Source: Alitta virens (taxonomy: Eukaryota; Annelida; Polychaeta; Phyllodocida; Nereididae). Taken from it: a stretch of DNA of 64,000 bases. The DNA lies in the NCBI GenBank assembly GCA_932294295.1, contig OW028579.1:4311370-4375369 (forward strand), read 5' to 3'. Below the pieces are notes generated by a model. The model worked only from the letters and a program-made list of their open reading frames with translations, was not told the DNA's origin and ran no database searches. Shown piece after piece: positions 44,201 to 55,941 of the stretch. The translations under genes and the position numbers were made by a program. Each line of letters begins with the position of its first letter. Position 1 is the first letter of the stretch.

Positions 44201-45443
44201 TATTAGAAAAGGGTCACACCCAAATGGAGGTGGACTCGGCCCATGCCAAAATCGAAACAAAACTTCGCCCTAAGCACATCCCTGTCTATGTCCCAGCAAC
44301 TTACATTGACATCATTAAAAGCGCTCGTATCCACCCCCAGCCTTTCAAAGTGAAATACCTGGAACACAGCTTTTTCAAAGATTTCTTGAATGTGGGCCCA
44401 TTTAAGTCTATCCGGCCAGGGAGCAAGGTGGGAGACCCAACTGTTTCAAACATTAGGGCACTGAAGTATACACCTGATAAGAAACTCCAATACAAGCTGT
44501 CTCACTCAGAGGCTGAGCACTGGAGTGTCTTGCCAGCACCTCGTCGTCAAAGGGCAGCAGGGACCCTAGCCCCAGGACCTGTTCCATTGTACTCAGAATC
44601 AGGGAAAATTTCTCCAGCAAAATGGCAAAATCTACAGGAGTTGAAGTCTGTAATTCCAGCCGATTTCCACAGCTTTTATGACAATCTTCGCAAGGAAACT
44701 GAGAATTAAATCTGTTTCTTCTCAGCTGTTTCTCCCTTTAAAAGGTTTTGATACATAATTGTAGACTCATGCCTTCACAAAGTAATTCATGATCAAATGG
44801 TTGTTGCACTAAATCAGATTATACCAATATAAGAAATCGAAATATTCTTCAGTTTTGTTGAATACAGTATTTTATGGTGTTTGAACAATATCAGTATCTA
44901 GAGTGTTTTTAAATCTTTTTAATGTAATTTTCAAACTGAAAAGATAATTTCTAATTTGGCTTGTGGTCAGGTTAGTTAATCAGTTGACAAATAAAAGTCA
45001 TTTTATGCAAATTTTATGTGTCTTTGTTTGAAGTTCTAGTGCCTGCACGAAATGTGTGATTTCCCCCTTTACTTTCAACCAACATAATCAGAAAGCACTC
45101 AAGGCGTGCAAACCTCTGGAGATGTTCACAATAACTCAAAATGATTTTTGTAATTATCTTAATTTCATAATTTTACTATTATAATTACTATTATAACAAA
45201 CATGACCAGCTATGGAAACCTGCTATCTCCAGAAATTGGGGGCTGAAAAACTGCTATGTCCCGTAGAATTGTGAGACTGGCCAGTTGATCCTAGAAGTGA
45301 CCAGAATCGACTTTATCTTTCTAATTTTGATAAATAATGGCACTAGCCACTTTAAATAAGCATTGTTACAAAACAAATACGTTTTTTGCTTCTCCTGAAA
45401 AATTGCAAATTTGGAGATGTCAGGTTTCATCAGGAGGCCGACG
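41252..45443 (+). mobile_element. DNA transposon, 4192 bp, apparently complete
   Basis: Terminal inverted repeats of about 30 bp (CGTCGGCCTCCTGATGAAAC at the left, its complement at the right). Target duplication ATTT at 41248-41251 and 45444-45447. The motif ACCTGCTAT[G/C]TCC recurs near both ends (left about 41269, 41402, 41442, 41503; right about 45212, 45250), suggesting multiple transposase-binding sites. Inside is one transposase gene (42018-44709). A 4-bp target size is seen in a few cut-and-paste superfamilies such as Sola; the superfamily is not proven here. Confidence 0.85.
42018..44709 (+). CDS. Transposase of the DNA transposon, 2 exons, 845 aa
   Basis: Exon 1 42018-42345, intron with GT...TTTTTTCAG, exon 2 42500-44709; phase 1 joins as GAG. 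Exon 1 is mostly tandem 16-residue units (KTKPREEVSNEQPKDV type, about 6). Exon 2 opens with an acidic segment of repeating IEIE/IQIETEE units, then a basic stretch (RKRAKKAQ). A Cys-containing segment (CACKESSNRKC) and a CDLCVGYEVG motif follow. The C-terminal half looks like an RNase H-fold DDE/D catalytic domain: ACMDMQAVL (first D), LYSDGCGYQNRN (second D), GHTQMEVDSAH (E or D candidates). I know this type as an uncharacterised protein repeated in many invertebrate genomes, but cannot name the superfamily. No internal stop; it may be active. Confidence 0.8.
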
Positions 45444-46221
45444 ATTTTGAATACTCCTTGATGTAATATTTGCAATCTCATTTGTGTAAACTAAACCCGG
45501 GCGAACACGCATGTATATTTACAGTTATTTAGATTTTTTTTTACATTAATTTGTGGTATGTCTTTAAATCAAAAATTGAAATACAATTGAGTCAGTTCAA
45601 CGATTAATGTGTTAACTTTCACATACTTTTTGCTCATATTTGGGTTATTATTGAACTAAATTGCCACCATATAAGTTAGAATGTTTTTGTATACCAATCA
45701 TGAGTAAAATTGTTCTTTATATTCACTTGATTTTTTGGTGTACTACGTGTATAATGCATAATACAATGTATTGTTTGTGCACATTTTTGTGTTATCTTTT
45801 CTGTTCCAGAATATACAACCTTTAAGATTAGTCAAATTGACTAAGTGTTGATGTTGGTCATTATGACTAATCATTTTATGGCCCAGATAACTGACCATAG
45901 TTGGTCAGAAATGCCAGGTTATGTTAGCCTTTTTGACTGACCTGAGTGGTATTAGTCATTTTGACCAACCCAAGTTGGTAATTTAAGACAGTCACAATGT
46001 CTAATAACTTAATTTGTCAAAAAAGGCTAACTTTATGGTCAAGAAAATTTTCAGTGTAAACAATATTATCCTAATGCATGATTCAATGGAGCTTCTTCAT
46101 TACACGCAGCGCAGCAATTATGTTATGCAGTTTTTCATTGAAATCTTGTAATGACACCAGCTGCCACTGCACACCTGATGGGACTTTCGAAGAAAGTAAA
46201 GTGGATGTTTGGATTTGTGCT
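45444..46221. other. No gene; cluster of TTAGTCA/TGACTAA motifs at 45825-46030
   Basis: AT-rich. Between 45825 and 46030 the words TAGTCA, TTGGTCA, TGACTAA and TGACCAA occur about a dozen times in both orientations, with roughly 15-30 bp spacing. No coding frame. Function unknown. Confidence 0.5.
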
Positions 46222-46335
46222 TTTACGTCTTGTATTTCTGCACGTGATGGGCTAATCAGGACAGGCAGGGACCATGGCAATTAGAGGGATGAAACAGCCA
46301 TCCAACTTAGACTCGACTGGGAATTGAACCCGCCT
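46222..46335 (-). mobile_element. tRNA-derived SINE, family 1, copy h (fragment)
   Basis: Minus-strand body plus part of box B (GGGTTCAATTCC). The tRNA head beyond box B is missing. Confidence 0.85.
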
Positions 46336-47047
46336 AAGAAAGTATGGTCTTATTTTTCTGAGTAAAATGTGTCGCAAACCTCAAAATGTGGTCTCAAATT
46401 TTTAGCCATTAAAGTGCAACAAAGATACAGTTCGAGGGAAGGAGTCAGACGTCTCAGTTGCCTGAACTTTGTGTGCCACTGGGATCGGTAGGTTTCATTA
46501 CATTAACTTGAATATTAGGTTCTCATTACATGGAAATATTATCCGCAAGCCTGCGTGCATGAGAGAATATTTATTGAATAAATAAGCCTCATTTAATTAT
46601 GGATGAAAAAACTGTGTTCATAAAGACACAAATGGTCAATATAGATTTTAAAACAGAAATACACCTCATAAATAAGTTACTTATATTGTAATATTTGTAT
46701 ACATGTATATCTGTAACTTATAAATGAACAATCTGAGTAAGATTAATCAACAAATCAATGAGCAGGAACATTGTATGCTGAGAAGTGTGACCTGTCATCC
46801 ATGTTTCAAAGGATCAAAGAGCAACATGGAGGGGATGATGTGTGCATTAATAATGCTGGGTTGAGTTTGCATGAGCAATCTGCTTTTCACTTACACGCCA
46901 TTATTTATAATCGGTTATTCATTGTGGACACTTTTTCACAGTCAGAGGACAAACAATAGACCGGGTTGTCTCACCTGAAATTCCTTGTTGCGTGGATTTT
47001 GGGGAAATGTACACTGATGAAACACTACTGTATACCAAAAATTATTG

Positions 47048-47957
47048 TTCTGCAATGAATATTAACAAAGTTATTGGCAATTTTTGACCACCCGCAGCTA
47101 TGTGTCGTGCAAACATGGGCCAATGCAGTGTTCTCTAACTGAACTAGCGTCCACTGAAAATAACTGATGATAAATTACTGCGCTAAAGTGAACAGCTCAG
47201 AAGCTCCGGCAAGGTTGAGTGATGATGCACCTCTGCTGACTGGCAGGACAGATCAGTGGAGAAACATGCCGGAGGTAGTTTTGCTTGTGATGAAAATTGT
47301 AGGACATGCACTGTGTAAATTTGATACTTGTGTTTTCTATGCTAAGAAGCCCTCGTAGGTCCTGGGCCTCCACGCGGCGAGGGTGGAAACACTTTGGGTG
47401 AAGTCCTCTATCCCCAGTGGCTAAAACAGGACAGTGCGCATTGCACAAGCTACTCCAGCTATCCAAAGCAGACACTTATTGATTTTTTGCATGCTTCTGG
47501 TTTCTACTACCAACTATGGATGATCAATCTTACCCTAGAGAGCCTCTACATAGCCCACTCAGGTGCTGATGAGGCGTTAAACAATAACACTACCTACCTA
47601 TCTGCAATGAATATTAACAAAGTTATTGGCAATTTTTGCCTGCCCGCAGCTATGTGTCGTGCCAACATGGGCCAATGCAGTGTCCTCTGACTGAACTATA
47701 GCATCCACTGAAAATAACCGATGATAAATTACTGCGCTAAAGTTAACAGCTCAGTAGCTCGGGCAAGGTTGAGTGATGATGCACCTCTGCTGACTGGCAG
47801 GACAGATCAGTGGAGAAACATGCTGGAAGTAGCCCCATGGGACTGCCTTGCAAGGCAGTCAGTTTGGGCTAGCTGGAGGTACAGTTTTGCTTGTGATGAA
47901 AATTGTAGGACATGCACTGTGTAAATGTGATACTTGTGTTTTCTATGCTAAGAAATC
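47048..47957 (+). repeat. About 300-bp duplication flanking a family-H retroposon
   Basis: 47048-47348 and 47602-47954 are the same sequence, from CTGCAATGAATATTAACAAAG to TTTTCTATGCTAAGAA. They have scattered differences and a 53-bp extra piece in the second (about 47831-47883). Both include the DHRS11-like exon 2 fragment. The retroposon sits exactly between them. Confidence 0.85.
47349..47600 (+). mobile_element. Retroposon with LINE-shared tail (head family H), copy 2
   Basis: Same head (GCCCTCGTAGGTCCTGGGCC) and same LINE-type tail ending GCGTTAAACAATAACACTAC(CTAC)n as at 32038. Confidence 0.8.
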
Positions 47958-48456
47958 CTGAAGTTAAGCCCTACACTTGATCGCATACCACACAAATGAT
48001 GTTATTTGTACTAATGAACCCATGTACCTTTGCAATATGGGAAGTTTCTATAGCATCCACTTTCAGGTAGGGTGATTAAAAAGAAAGACATTATTTTGTG
48101 TAATGGAAGGTGAATGTCCTAGTTCTGAGCATTTGCACATATGAGGCTTACACATCAATGCAACAAAGAAATATTACCGACGGGGGCAGTTCATTTACAT
48201 TAACAGGTAATACTATAAATAAAGAATTACCAGTCGTCTTTTTATTTAAAATTTGTATTTGACCTTTAAAAAAGATACATCTTTTTTCATAACTTCAGTT
48301 TATTTTGACATCGTGTACGTGCAAGTCCAAGAGCCATTTCTATGTGATGGCAACAAAATGCTGTTTGAAAAAGACATATTTCAGTTGCGATGAGTGTTAA
48401 CACATAGGTGTCCTTTTTTTCGTGTTTTTTTACCAGATGCGTTTTGCTGTGTCAAA

Positions 48457-48652
48457 GGGCGGGGGCATAGCTCAGAGGTAGTGCTTTGGGCTTCCAACCG
48501 CTGGGTCCCGGGTTCGATTCCCGGTCGAGCCTAAGTTGGATGGCTGTTTCATCCATTGTCTCATTGCCATGGTCCCTGCCTGTCCTAATTAGCCCATCAG
48601 GTGCAGAAATACAGGATGTAAAGCCCCAATCAGACACACACACACACAATGT
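48457..48652 (+). mobile_element. tRNA-derived SINE, family 1, copy i
   Basis: Complete head, body and (CA)n tail. Short target duplication TGTGTCAA on both sides. Inserted between exon-4 and exon-5 remnants of the DHRS11 pseudogene. Confidence 0.9.
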
Positions 48653-49139
48653 GTCAAGATCAATTAGGCGCTTTCCTTGAACATTGTTTAACTCCAGGAA
48701 ATAACCCTGGCTGATAATGATTCAGATTACTGCATTTGGATGTTTGGAGAAAAGGCAGAAAAGAAAAAAAAGGTCAGTATATTTCAGATAATTTTTCAAT
48801 CTAAATAATCAAAATTTTGTAGATTGGATTACTTGTGCAATTTCGCTAACTGATCTGTAATTGATCATCTATGATATGGTCTCATTGAAATTGAGCCCAC
48901 CTAAAGTTAGTATTGAGTTTGTATGTATGGTGGTAATGAAATAATCGATTTAAAGCAGAGCATTTTCTTGCAAACTAATTTTGTGATCCCCCACAGTATG
49001 CTTGTCTTTTATTGTTTATGTAATGTACTAACCGTATTGAACTACTACATACTGTGTACAAATAAAAAAAATTAAATTTTATCATGATATTATGGTGGCC
49101 GAGGAGTACACTTCGCGGTCTCGTGGTTTCGTGGGGAGT

Positions 49140-49285
49140 CAGTCACTTTCGCACCACGCCAGTCCCAACTTTTGCACCACGACAGTGCCAATTTCGTGCC
49201 ACGAAAGTTACCCATTTTTGCACCAGAAAAGTACCAACTTTCGTACCATGAGAGTACCAACTTTCGTGGAACGAAAGTTATGACT
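49140..49285. repeat. Degenerate 22-25-bp tandem repeat (ACTTTCGTACCACGA)
   Basis: About six units of a phrase like CCAACTTTCGTACCACGAAAGT, itself containing the palindrome ACTTTCGT...ACGAAAGT. It directly abuts a pyrimidine tract. Confidence 0.7.
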
Positions 49286-49286
49286 T

Positions 49287-49418
49287 TGCCCCCCTCCTCC
49301 TCCCCCTCCTCCTTCCCCTCCTCCTCCCCTCCTCCCCCTCCTCTCCTCCTTCCCCTCCTCCTCCCCTCCTCCCCCTCCGCCCCCTCCTCCCCCTCCTCCC
49401 CCTCCTCCCCCTCCTCCC
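49287..49418. repeat. About 130-bp pure pyrimidine tract (CCCCTCCTCC)n
   Basis: Nearly uninterrupted C/T run with repeated CCCCCTCCTC and CCTCCCC words; the minus strand is G/A only. Such tracts can form triplex or G-quadruplex DNA. Open frames here are artefacts of composition. Confidence 0.9.
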
Positions 49419-49431
49419 ATACATAAATGCA

Positions 49432-51649
49432 TTATTTGTCACATCAATAAGAAACCTTTCAGGTGTGCATTATGTAGTTATACCTATGGCTGGTATCAAA
49501 TACTAAACCAAGATTGTACACAACTTAAAAGTCGAAATACTATATTAAATCAACTAGCAGCTTAATGTCCCGCCCCCTTGCTGATTGTTTTTTTTTTGTC
49601 ATTAACACAATTAATATTGCATGTACAGCACTGTCATGGTGCGAAGAGCGAAACCTCTACTGTCGGGGGGCAAAACCTCTACTGTCGGGGGTGGTTAAAT
49701 CTGAAACAAATTCTTCCTACCTCAACATGCCTCCCCCTGATTATGTAGATTAAGCCATCAACCAGATCCTTTGCAGTCAATGACTGCATGCAAGAAAACG
49801 ATTGGTCATGATAATTAGTAATTTGATAATATTCCAAAGTTTCCAATAATTTACTAGTTGGAATTCAATTATCTCAACAGTATCCATTTAAGTCATGATT
49901 CTGATATGATATCAGTTGATGGTGCAGAACTACAAGAGGTTATAATTAAGTCATTGAAATTGATACATTATTGTCTGCGAACTTACAGGATAATCTTTGT
50001 AGACAGATTCAGCTATTTGCATTCCAGTTGATCCGTACATTTTCTTAAAGAAATTAACCTGATTCAACTAATCCTGGGCTAAGTTCCTGAAAGTTTTTAA
50101 AAGACATTACACTTTAGTGTTTGTTGCTGGAATTGTTTTCAACTTCTTTTTAACAGTGAGATTACAAATTTTGTTGTAATTGTTAACCAGCTTTCCAAAA
50201 TAGACACTTCCAAATCCATATGGAACTACCATCTTTAATTGCTTGGCCTAAGGAGTTGCAAAAAAGAACATGTGCAATATAGTAATACCACAAGGTGGCA
50301 GTTAAAGTTTATGTGTCAAATAGCGCCATCTATGGTTATAGAAAATTGTTTATGCTGACTGTCTTGTGACGTACTCGACCGGATCCCTAGAAATATTGGT
50401 GTCTGGAACAACAGGAAGCAGCTGTGGTGCCAGAACTATCTGACAGGACGGTTTTATTTTTTTGCAGAGTATTTTTTAATATGTTATCTGCCAGAGACAG
50501 AAGGAGCAGAAAGCTTGGATTATATGCTGTCAACACCGTTGAATTGTCTGATGATGCTTTGTACAAATTCCGCTAGGGGCGGTCGTGGCTGTATTGCTGT
50601 ACAGTGGCGTCCTCTGGTGCAAAAAAACCGTAGCATAGCGCGTTTTGTGTATAGCATGTCGGTGTTGTTTAACGAAATCCTTGACAGTTAGCGCTGAATT
50701 GGCAAGTACAACTATTTTAATGCATTAGAAATTGTATATATTTTTAAAATTAAAGATTTAGTAAAAGCCGATTGTTTTACAGTAAACAAAGATTTTACAG
50801 TAAAGAAAGATTTGCGGCAGCTCCATAGAAATCACGTGACTGAAAGAGTTTGTGACGCTCCGAAATTTCTCATAGACTAACCAACATTCAACCTCAATGA
50901 TTCAAAAACAGATTTACACACAATACCGGATGGAGCGTAAGCTCATGAATTCATTCACTTTCCGCTCCATAAAGTGTGAATTGAGCAGCAGGTAATCACA
51001 CTATTCTATTGAATATGAAAGACAGGTCTGTTACTGTTTGGTTCCCTGAGTGAATAAACACTCAGGTTGGGTATGGCTAATACTGTATTACATTCATTCA
51101 TTTTCTGCCCACCAGTAACGAGGTGTTACATCTTTTATATTTTATATTATATATGTACTTTTATACATTTGTTATTAAAACTTCATTATCTTCTATTTAC
51201 ATTTCATTTCACCCGGACCATTCAACACTAACTTATCTGCTTAGTGCCATCATGGAGCCTTCTGATGGCTCTATGGTCCCAATATCGCATACAATGACAT
51301 CTGTCTACTGCTAATATTGTTCACATTGCCGGATATCTATTATTTTTTTTTTTAAGAATTTTATTGTTATGGCAGCCAATGCTTTGCTACACAAAACTTT
51401 GCATCAGAACATCATTAACCAGCACACCACCTGTTATAGAACATTCAATCAAACTGACTACATTTCACATATGAAATTTATGGGAGTATCCATGTGATGT
51501 CATGCTGTTGTAAGAGGCTCTGGCCAATCCCTGAGTTTGCTGCTTGTACAAATAATTTTTGATTCCAGGGAGGGTTTTAAAGATTAAATGAGGGCCAGGT
51601 AGTTTTGCAGCAAGGTTTTTTATTTTTATTTAGTGGCCCCCTCCTCACC
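49432..51649. other. Gene-free stretch
   Basis: AT-rich with a few dispersed moderately GC-rich bits (50380-50660). Open frames are all under 65 codons with no family features. No RNA gene or recognised repeat. Confidence 0.5.
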
Positions 51650-51654
51650 AACTA

Positions 51655-51820
51655 GTTGGGCTTCCAACCACTGGGTCCCGGGTTCGATTCCCGGTCGAGC
51701 CTAAGTTGGATGGCTGTTTCATCCTTCATCTCATTGCCATGGACTCTGCCTGTCCTAATTAGCCCAACTGGTGCATAAATACAGGAGGTAAAGCCCTAAT
51801 CACCAACCCACCACCAACAA
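51655..51820 (+). mobile_element. tRNA-derived SINE, family 1, copy j (5'-truncated)
   Basis: Starts within the tRNA head at TTGGGCTTCCAACC. Box B and body are intact; tail ACCAACCCACCACC. Confidence 0.88.
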
Positions 51821-52056
51821 TACGTATCATCGATATCTTGAACCGATACACGATACATATTGTGGTACATAAATTGAGGTTGGCTTACCAAATTATAAAC
51901 GAGAAATGCAACATTTTTGTAAAATTTATTCAGGAGGATTTCATTATTATATCACACTGTGCAAGCTTTCAGAAAAATCAACATATTTACGGAATCAGCA
52001 TCAATTCTGTTGCTTTCAGCGGTAACTCTATCCCCAGCAGTACTGAATACTCGCGA

Positions 52057-52240
52057 GGGCGGGGGCCTAGCTCAGAGGTAGCACTCTGGGCTTCAAACCG
52101 CTGGGTGTCGGGTTCGATTCCCGGTCGAGCCTAAGTTGAATGGCTCTTTCATCCTTCGCCTCATTGCCATGGTCTCTGCCTGTCCTAATTAGCCCAACTG
52201 GTGCAGAGGACTTAAAGCCCCAATCAGACACACACACACT
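52057..52240 (+). mobile_element. tRNA-derived SINE, family 1, copy k
   Basis: Complete element with target duplication TGAATACTCGC on both sides. An 11-bp piece (AATACAGGACG region) is lost from the body. Confidence 0.92.
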
Positions 52241-52806
52241 GAATACTCGCTCTGAAGGCACGATTGATGCTTGAACTGCCAGATATTTTGCAGCAAGCTT
52301 GCTGAGACCTATGCAAGACAATTAAGTCATAAGTAAATGTTAATTTTATGTAGTTAACTAATTATCATGATAATTTAAGTAGAATTTGATAATAAAAAAA
52401 ATATACTATATTTACTTCTGCTGTAAACTTGACAATGGCTACTATCTCAGCCTAACATGCTTACAGTAGATTAAAATTTACCAGCAACAGATGGGTGTGG
52501 CTGCACCTCTATCTTTTGAATAATTGCTCAGGTCAGCTCTAGAAAAATAAAAGTAACATTGACCTGTTCAGGAGTCTACGAAGCAAGCTAGGACTTATCA
52601 ATGACAATAAACAAGTGACTGTTTGTAAAAGGGTGCATGTGCACCAATATTTTAATGCAATCATAACATTAGATAAATAGGGTGGGAATCCAAAAACCAC
52701 CGCAAATTTAAATTTACGTGGCAGATGGACTGCCAGATTGCTTGTGTTTCCATCTTTGCTGATAAAAACTTGTGAGCACAAGTGGCGTTTGCCACCATTA
52801 GGATGG

Positions 52807-53000
52807 GAGGGCGGGGGCCTAGCTCAGAGGTAGCGCTCTGGGCTTCCAATCACTGGGTCCCGGGTTCGATTCCCGGTCGGTCTAAGTTGGATGGCTGTTT
52901 CATCCTTCATCTCATTGTCATGATCCCTGCCTGTCCTAAGTAGTGCAACTGGTGGAGAAATACAGGACGTAAAGCCCTAATCAAGCACACACACACGCGC
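52807..53000 (+). mobile_element. tRNA-derived SINE, family 1, copy l
   Basis: Complete head and body with a CACACACACGCGCAC tail. No clear target duplication. Confidence 0.9.
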
Positions 53001-53014
53001 ACATTCTCTGAACA

Positions 53015-53175
53015 TTGCCCTTACGGTTCCGGGACCTCCTCATGGTACCAATAAGGTGCATAAAAACCTCGAACTCCAGTGGCCAACACATATGTCACTG
53101 CACTTTGACTACCCTGTTCCCTATACCATTGTACCGATGCTTATGACCTCCTGGGTTAAACAACAGACATACTTT
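53015..53175 (+). repeat. Diverged family-H retroposon
   Basis: TTGCCCTTACGGTTCCGGGACCTCC, CTCCAGTGGCC and GGGTTAAACAACAGACA correspond to landmarks of the family-H elements at 32038 and 47349, with heavy divergence and a missing middle. Confidence 0.5.
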
Positions 53176-54664
53176 CTATTTGCCATTCTGAGTCATCTGC
53201 TCAGCTCACTTTGTGGAATTTGAATACTTTCTTTATTTTTCTGTATACATAATGCATGCTAATTAACTCTTAATTTCTTATTTATTTCATCTGTAATTAT
53301 TTTCAAATTGTACACATACCTTCTCAGGAGGTGTATGTAATAAATTTGTATGTATTTATATATCACTCACTCTTGGAAACAGCATAAACACGTATATTGT
53401 CGTATAATTATGTTATGTAAATAACTTAGATAAAGAAACAGATTATCATAATAATCAACAAATTCTCAATTTATTATATTTTATTTTGCCCTGAAGCCAT
53501 CAATGGGCGAGATTCATTTGATATCTTCTGGTAGTTTATACCAGAGGTGAGGTGCAATAGTGGGTTTTCATGGAAGGTTCTCTGTATTTCCACCAGGTGG
53601 CTACGACAGAATACAAAAATTCTATTGGCTGAAAAAGTTCCCGCCCTTGACTCTGATTGGCTGAAGCAAATGCATCCTAGCAGCAGTATTTTTTTAGTGC
53701 ATTTCAATGTATATTTGACATCCTAGCATTTAGTTGATTTCAATTATTTCCCTGATAAAATTATATTTATATAATCAGTTAGTTATGATCTTCCATGTCA
53801 GAAAGGGAAAATTAGTAATAAGAGGAAAGGAAAGACTTATCAGCTTATGCCTTGCAGAAGTCAGGGCTGCTCAGTGAAAAGGCATATTTTACTAGACTGT
53901 GGCTGGGCCAGCAAATTGTTGGCATTGCTTTGGGGGATTGCATCAATAGAAATTACATGTATGTGGTTCAATTTTCAAAGCATTAAAATATCTTTGATGA
54001 TATGTCACGTAAAATTTTCCAACTTTCCCAGAAAATTTGCCTGCACCCAAGCATATGATTTACAGACAACATCATGACCTACACAAAGTTCAGGATACCA
54101 CTTAGAATATTACTTATGCACTGCAATGGGATTGAATGTGGGTTGATGGAATTGCTGCAAGACATGTTGGATGCAGATTTCATTTACGAACAGAAAATTA
54201 ATTTCAGTGCAAGTAATCTTGCCATAAAACGTGTCATAAAGCAGCACCTGCATTTCTCTGGAATTGAAATTGAACGGGTCAGTAACCTCAGATAATTTCC
54301 TTCGTGTAACAGGCTGAGATTCAAAATATTGCTTTGACACCGGTATAAAGGTATACAGTTTTACCCACTATAGTAAGATTCAACGTTATTCCTAACATGT
54401 TTTTCTGACATTTTTGATTCATAAGTTAATTATCATTGGAAGGGTATGAAACTTTAAATTATTTGCCACAAACTCTATTACAGAGGTTTTATTTTTATAT
54501 TTAGTAATCCAATTGTTCTTGCTTTATCCTTTATGTGGGAATATATTATGACAGAAAAACGTCGTGGACATTTTATCTTGCTACTTCATACTAATCTTAT
54601 TTAGGACATCATTGTTTGAAATATCAGTTATTATCAAGTGTGCTAAAAATGACAATTCTTTCAT
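53176..54664. other. No supported gene
   Basis: At 53847-53905 the phrase SVKRHILLDCG resembles the C-terminal zinc-binding end of LINE ORF2 (compare TIKHILLDC at 55550), so a LINE scrap is likely. The frame 54074-54295 (73 codons) has no recognised features. Confidence 0.45.
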
Positions 54665-54819
54665 ATCATGGCCAAATGTGCCACGTGCGTTTTCCATGAG
54701 TAAGATAAACGCATGGAAAACGCATGGTTTTTGCCTAATAAAAATGAGGTGAAATCCATGCATTTTCCATGCGATAATCCAAACGCATGAAAAACGCATG
54801 TAGCACAATTGGCCATGTA
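54665..54819. mobile_element. Hairpin MITE, copy B
   Basis: Same structure as 36043-36188: ends CATGGCCAAATGTG and CACAATTGGCCATG, AAACGCATGGAAAACGCATG in the left arm, and the same GCCTAAT[A/T]AAAATGAGG loop. More diverged than copy A. Confidence 0.85.
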
Positions 54820-55384
54820 AGAATGAAATTTCTTTCATAGCATCACAATTGACATTAACAAAAGTGCTACAACTGAACTTCATGTGTTTCACTGCACCTT
54901 GCGGTACTAATTCAATATTGAATGAGTTTACTGTTATTTCTATCGCAATGTAAGATAAAACACCGTTATATTCCAATACGCTATAGCAGAGTTGAACTGT
55001 ATAACCTCAGATTAATCCAGCTTCCTTAAGAAGACCCTATAATCTCAAACACCAAAAAAAACTCAATCTTAGAGACACTGAAATCGCTAAATTTTTCACC
55101 TGTTCATGTGAATTATTTCCCATCCTTCACTCCTCACCCTTTCATTGAAGCATAGGCTTCTCTAGTGCAGAAGGTGCATAAACTCAGAAAGTTCACCTTA
55201 AATTTTAAAGACAATTATATATAAACTCATCTTACATTAAATATAATTCTGATCTATGTAGACTCGACTGATACGTATAAACTAATTTACTTGTTTGTTG
55301 TTCTAAAATTACGGTAATTCGCAACATACAGTTTGGTAAGATTCCAAGGTATTCGCCAAAAAAATTGCTGACGTTTTTGTGTCA
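54820..55384. other. No supported gene
   Basis: AT-rich DNA without recognised features. Confidence 0.5.
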
Positions 55385-55455
55385 TAGACTTGGTAACCAA
55401 ACCCAGATGACGTCATGTGCATCCAGAACTTCATTGGCATTCTCTCAATGAGGGT

Positions 55456-55794
55456 TCAAGGAATATATCACAGATGCCTCATAGGACATTCAAGACTTAC
55501 ACATTTACACCTTTTAGTCAATGAACCGGCACCGGTATGCCAGAGTTGTCGGTGCCCCCTAACAATCAAACATATTTTATTAGATTGCAGCCACTTACAA
55601 CGCTTTAGAAGACCTTTGTTTCAAGCTAATACCTTACAACATCTCTTTACCAGATATCCAACCCAGACAATTATTGATTTTTTATATGCTTCTGGTTTCT
55701 ACTACCAAATATAGTTAATCAATCTTAACCTAGAGAGCCTCTACATAGCCCACTCAGGTGCTGATGAGGCGTTAAACAATAACACACACACACA
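55456..55794 (+). mobile_element. 5'-truncated LINE 3' end with a 14-bp target duplication
   Basis: Encodes the C-terminus of a LINE ORF2: IGHSRLTHLHLL, CQSCRCPLTIKHILLDC (a zinc-binding CCHC-like end), stop, then GATGAGGCGTTAAACAATAA and (CA)n. Perfect target duplication CTCTCAATGAGGGT at 55442-55455 and 55795-55808. The I/Jockey group is likely. It shares its 3' tail with the family-H retroposons. Confidence 0.88.
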
Positions 55795-55941
55795 CTCTCA
55801 ATGAGGGTCCTGGATTAACATGATGTCATCTGAAGTTTGCTCTCCAAGTTTATAAAAACTGCTGTAAGTCAGAAACTTGCGTTTCCATCAGTGGCAATTA
55901 TATAAGAGCAGATTTCATCGACTTGGAATGGGCGTGGGCCT

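Larger units (their letters stand above)
38755..48772 (+). pseudogene. Decayed partial duplicate of DHRS11
   Basis: Exon-like pieces in order, same strand. Exon 1: 38755-38860, no start codon, a 6-bp deletion in the GMKVVGC block. Exon 2, 5' part: 46765-46877, with SIETDI deleted. Exon 2, 3' part: 47219-47275, repeated at 47779-47832. Exon 3: 48110-48206, 97 bp instead of 95, so frameshifted. Exon 4: 48299-48368, strongly degraded, Tyr/Lys motif damaged. Exon 5: about 48698-48772, barely recognisable. Exons 6-7 were not found. The intron between pieces 1 and 2 has been inflated to 7.9 kb by transposons, including the one at 41252-45443. Splice sites survive around exon 3, so aberrant transcripts are possible, but no functional enzyme. 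Confidence 0.85.

Noticed and set aside
49208..49432. Glycine-rich protein frame on the minus strand
   Set aside because: Pure product of the (CCTCCC)n tract.
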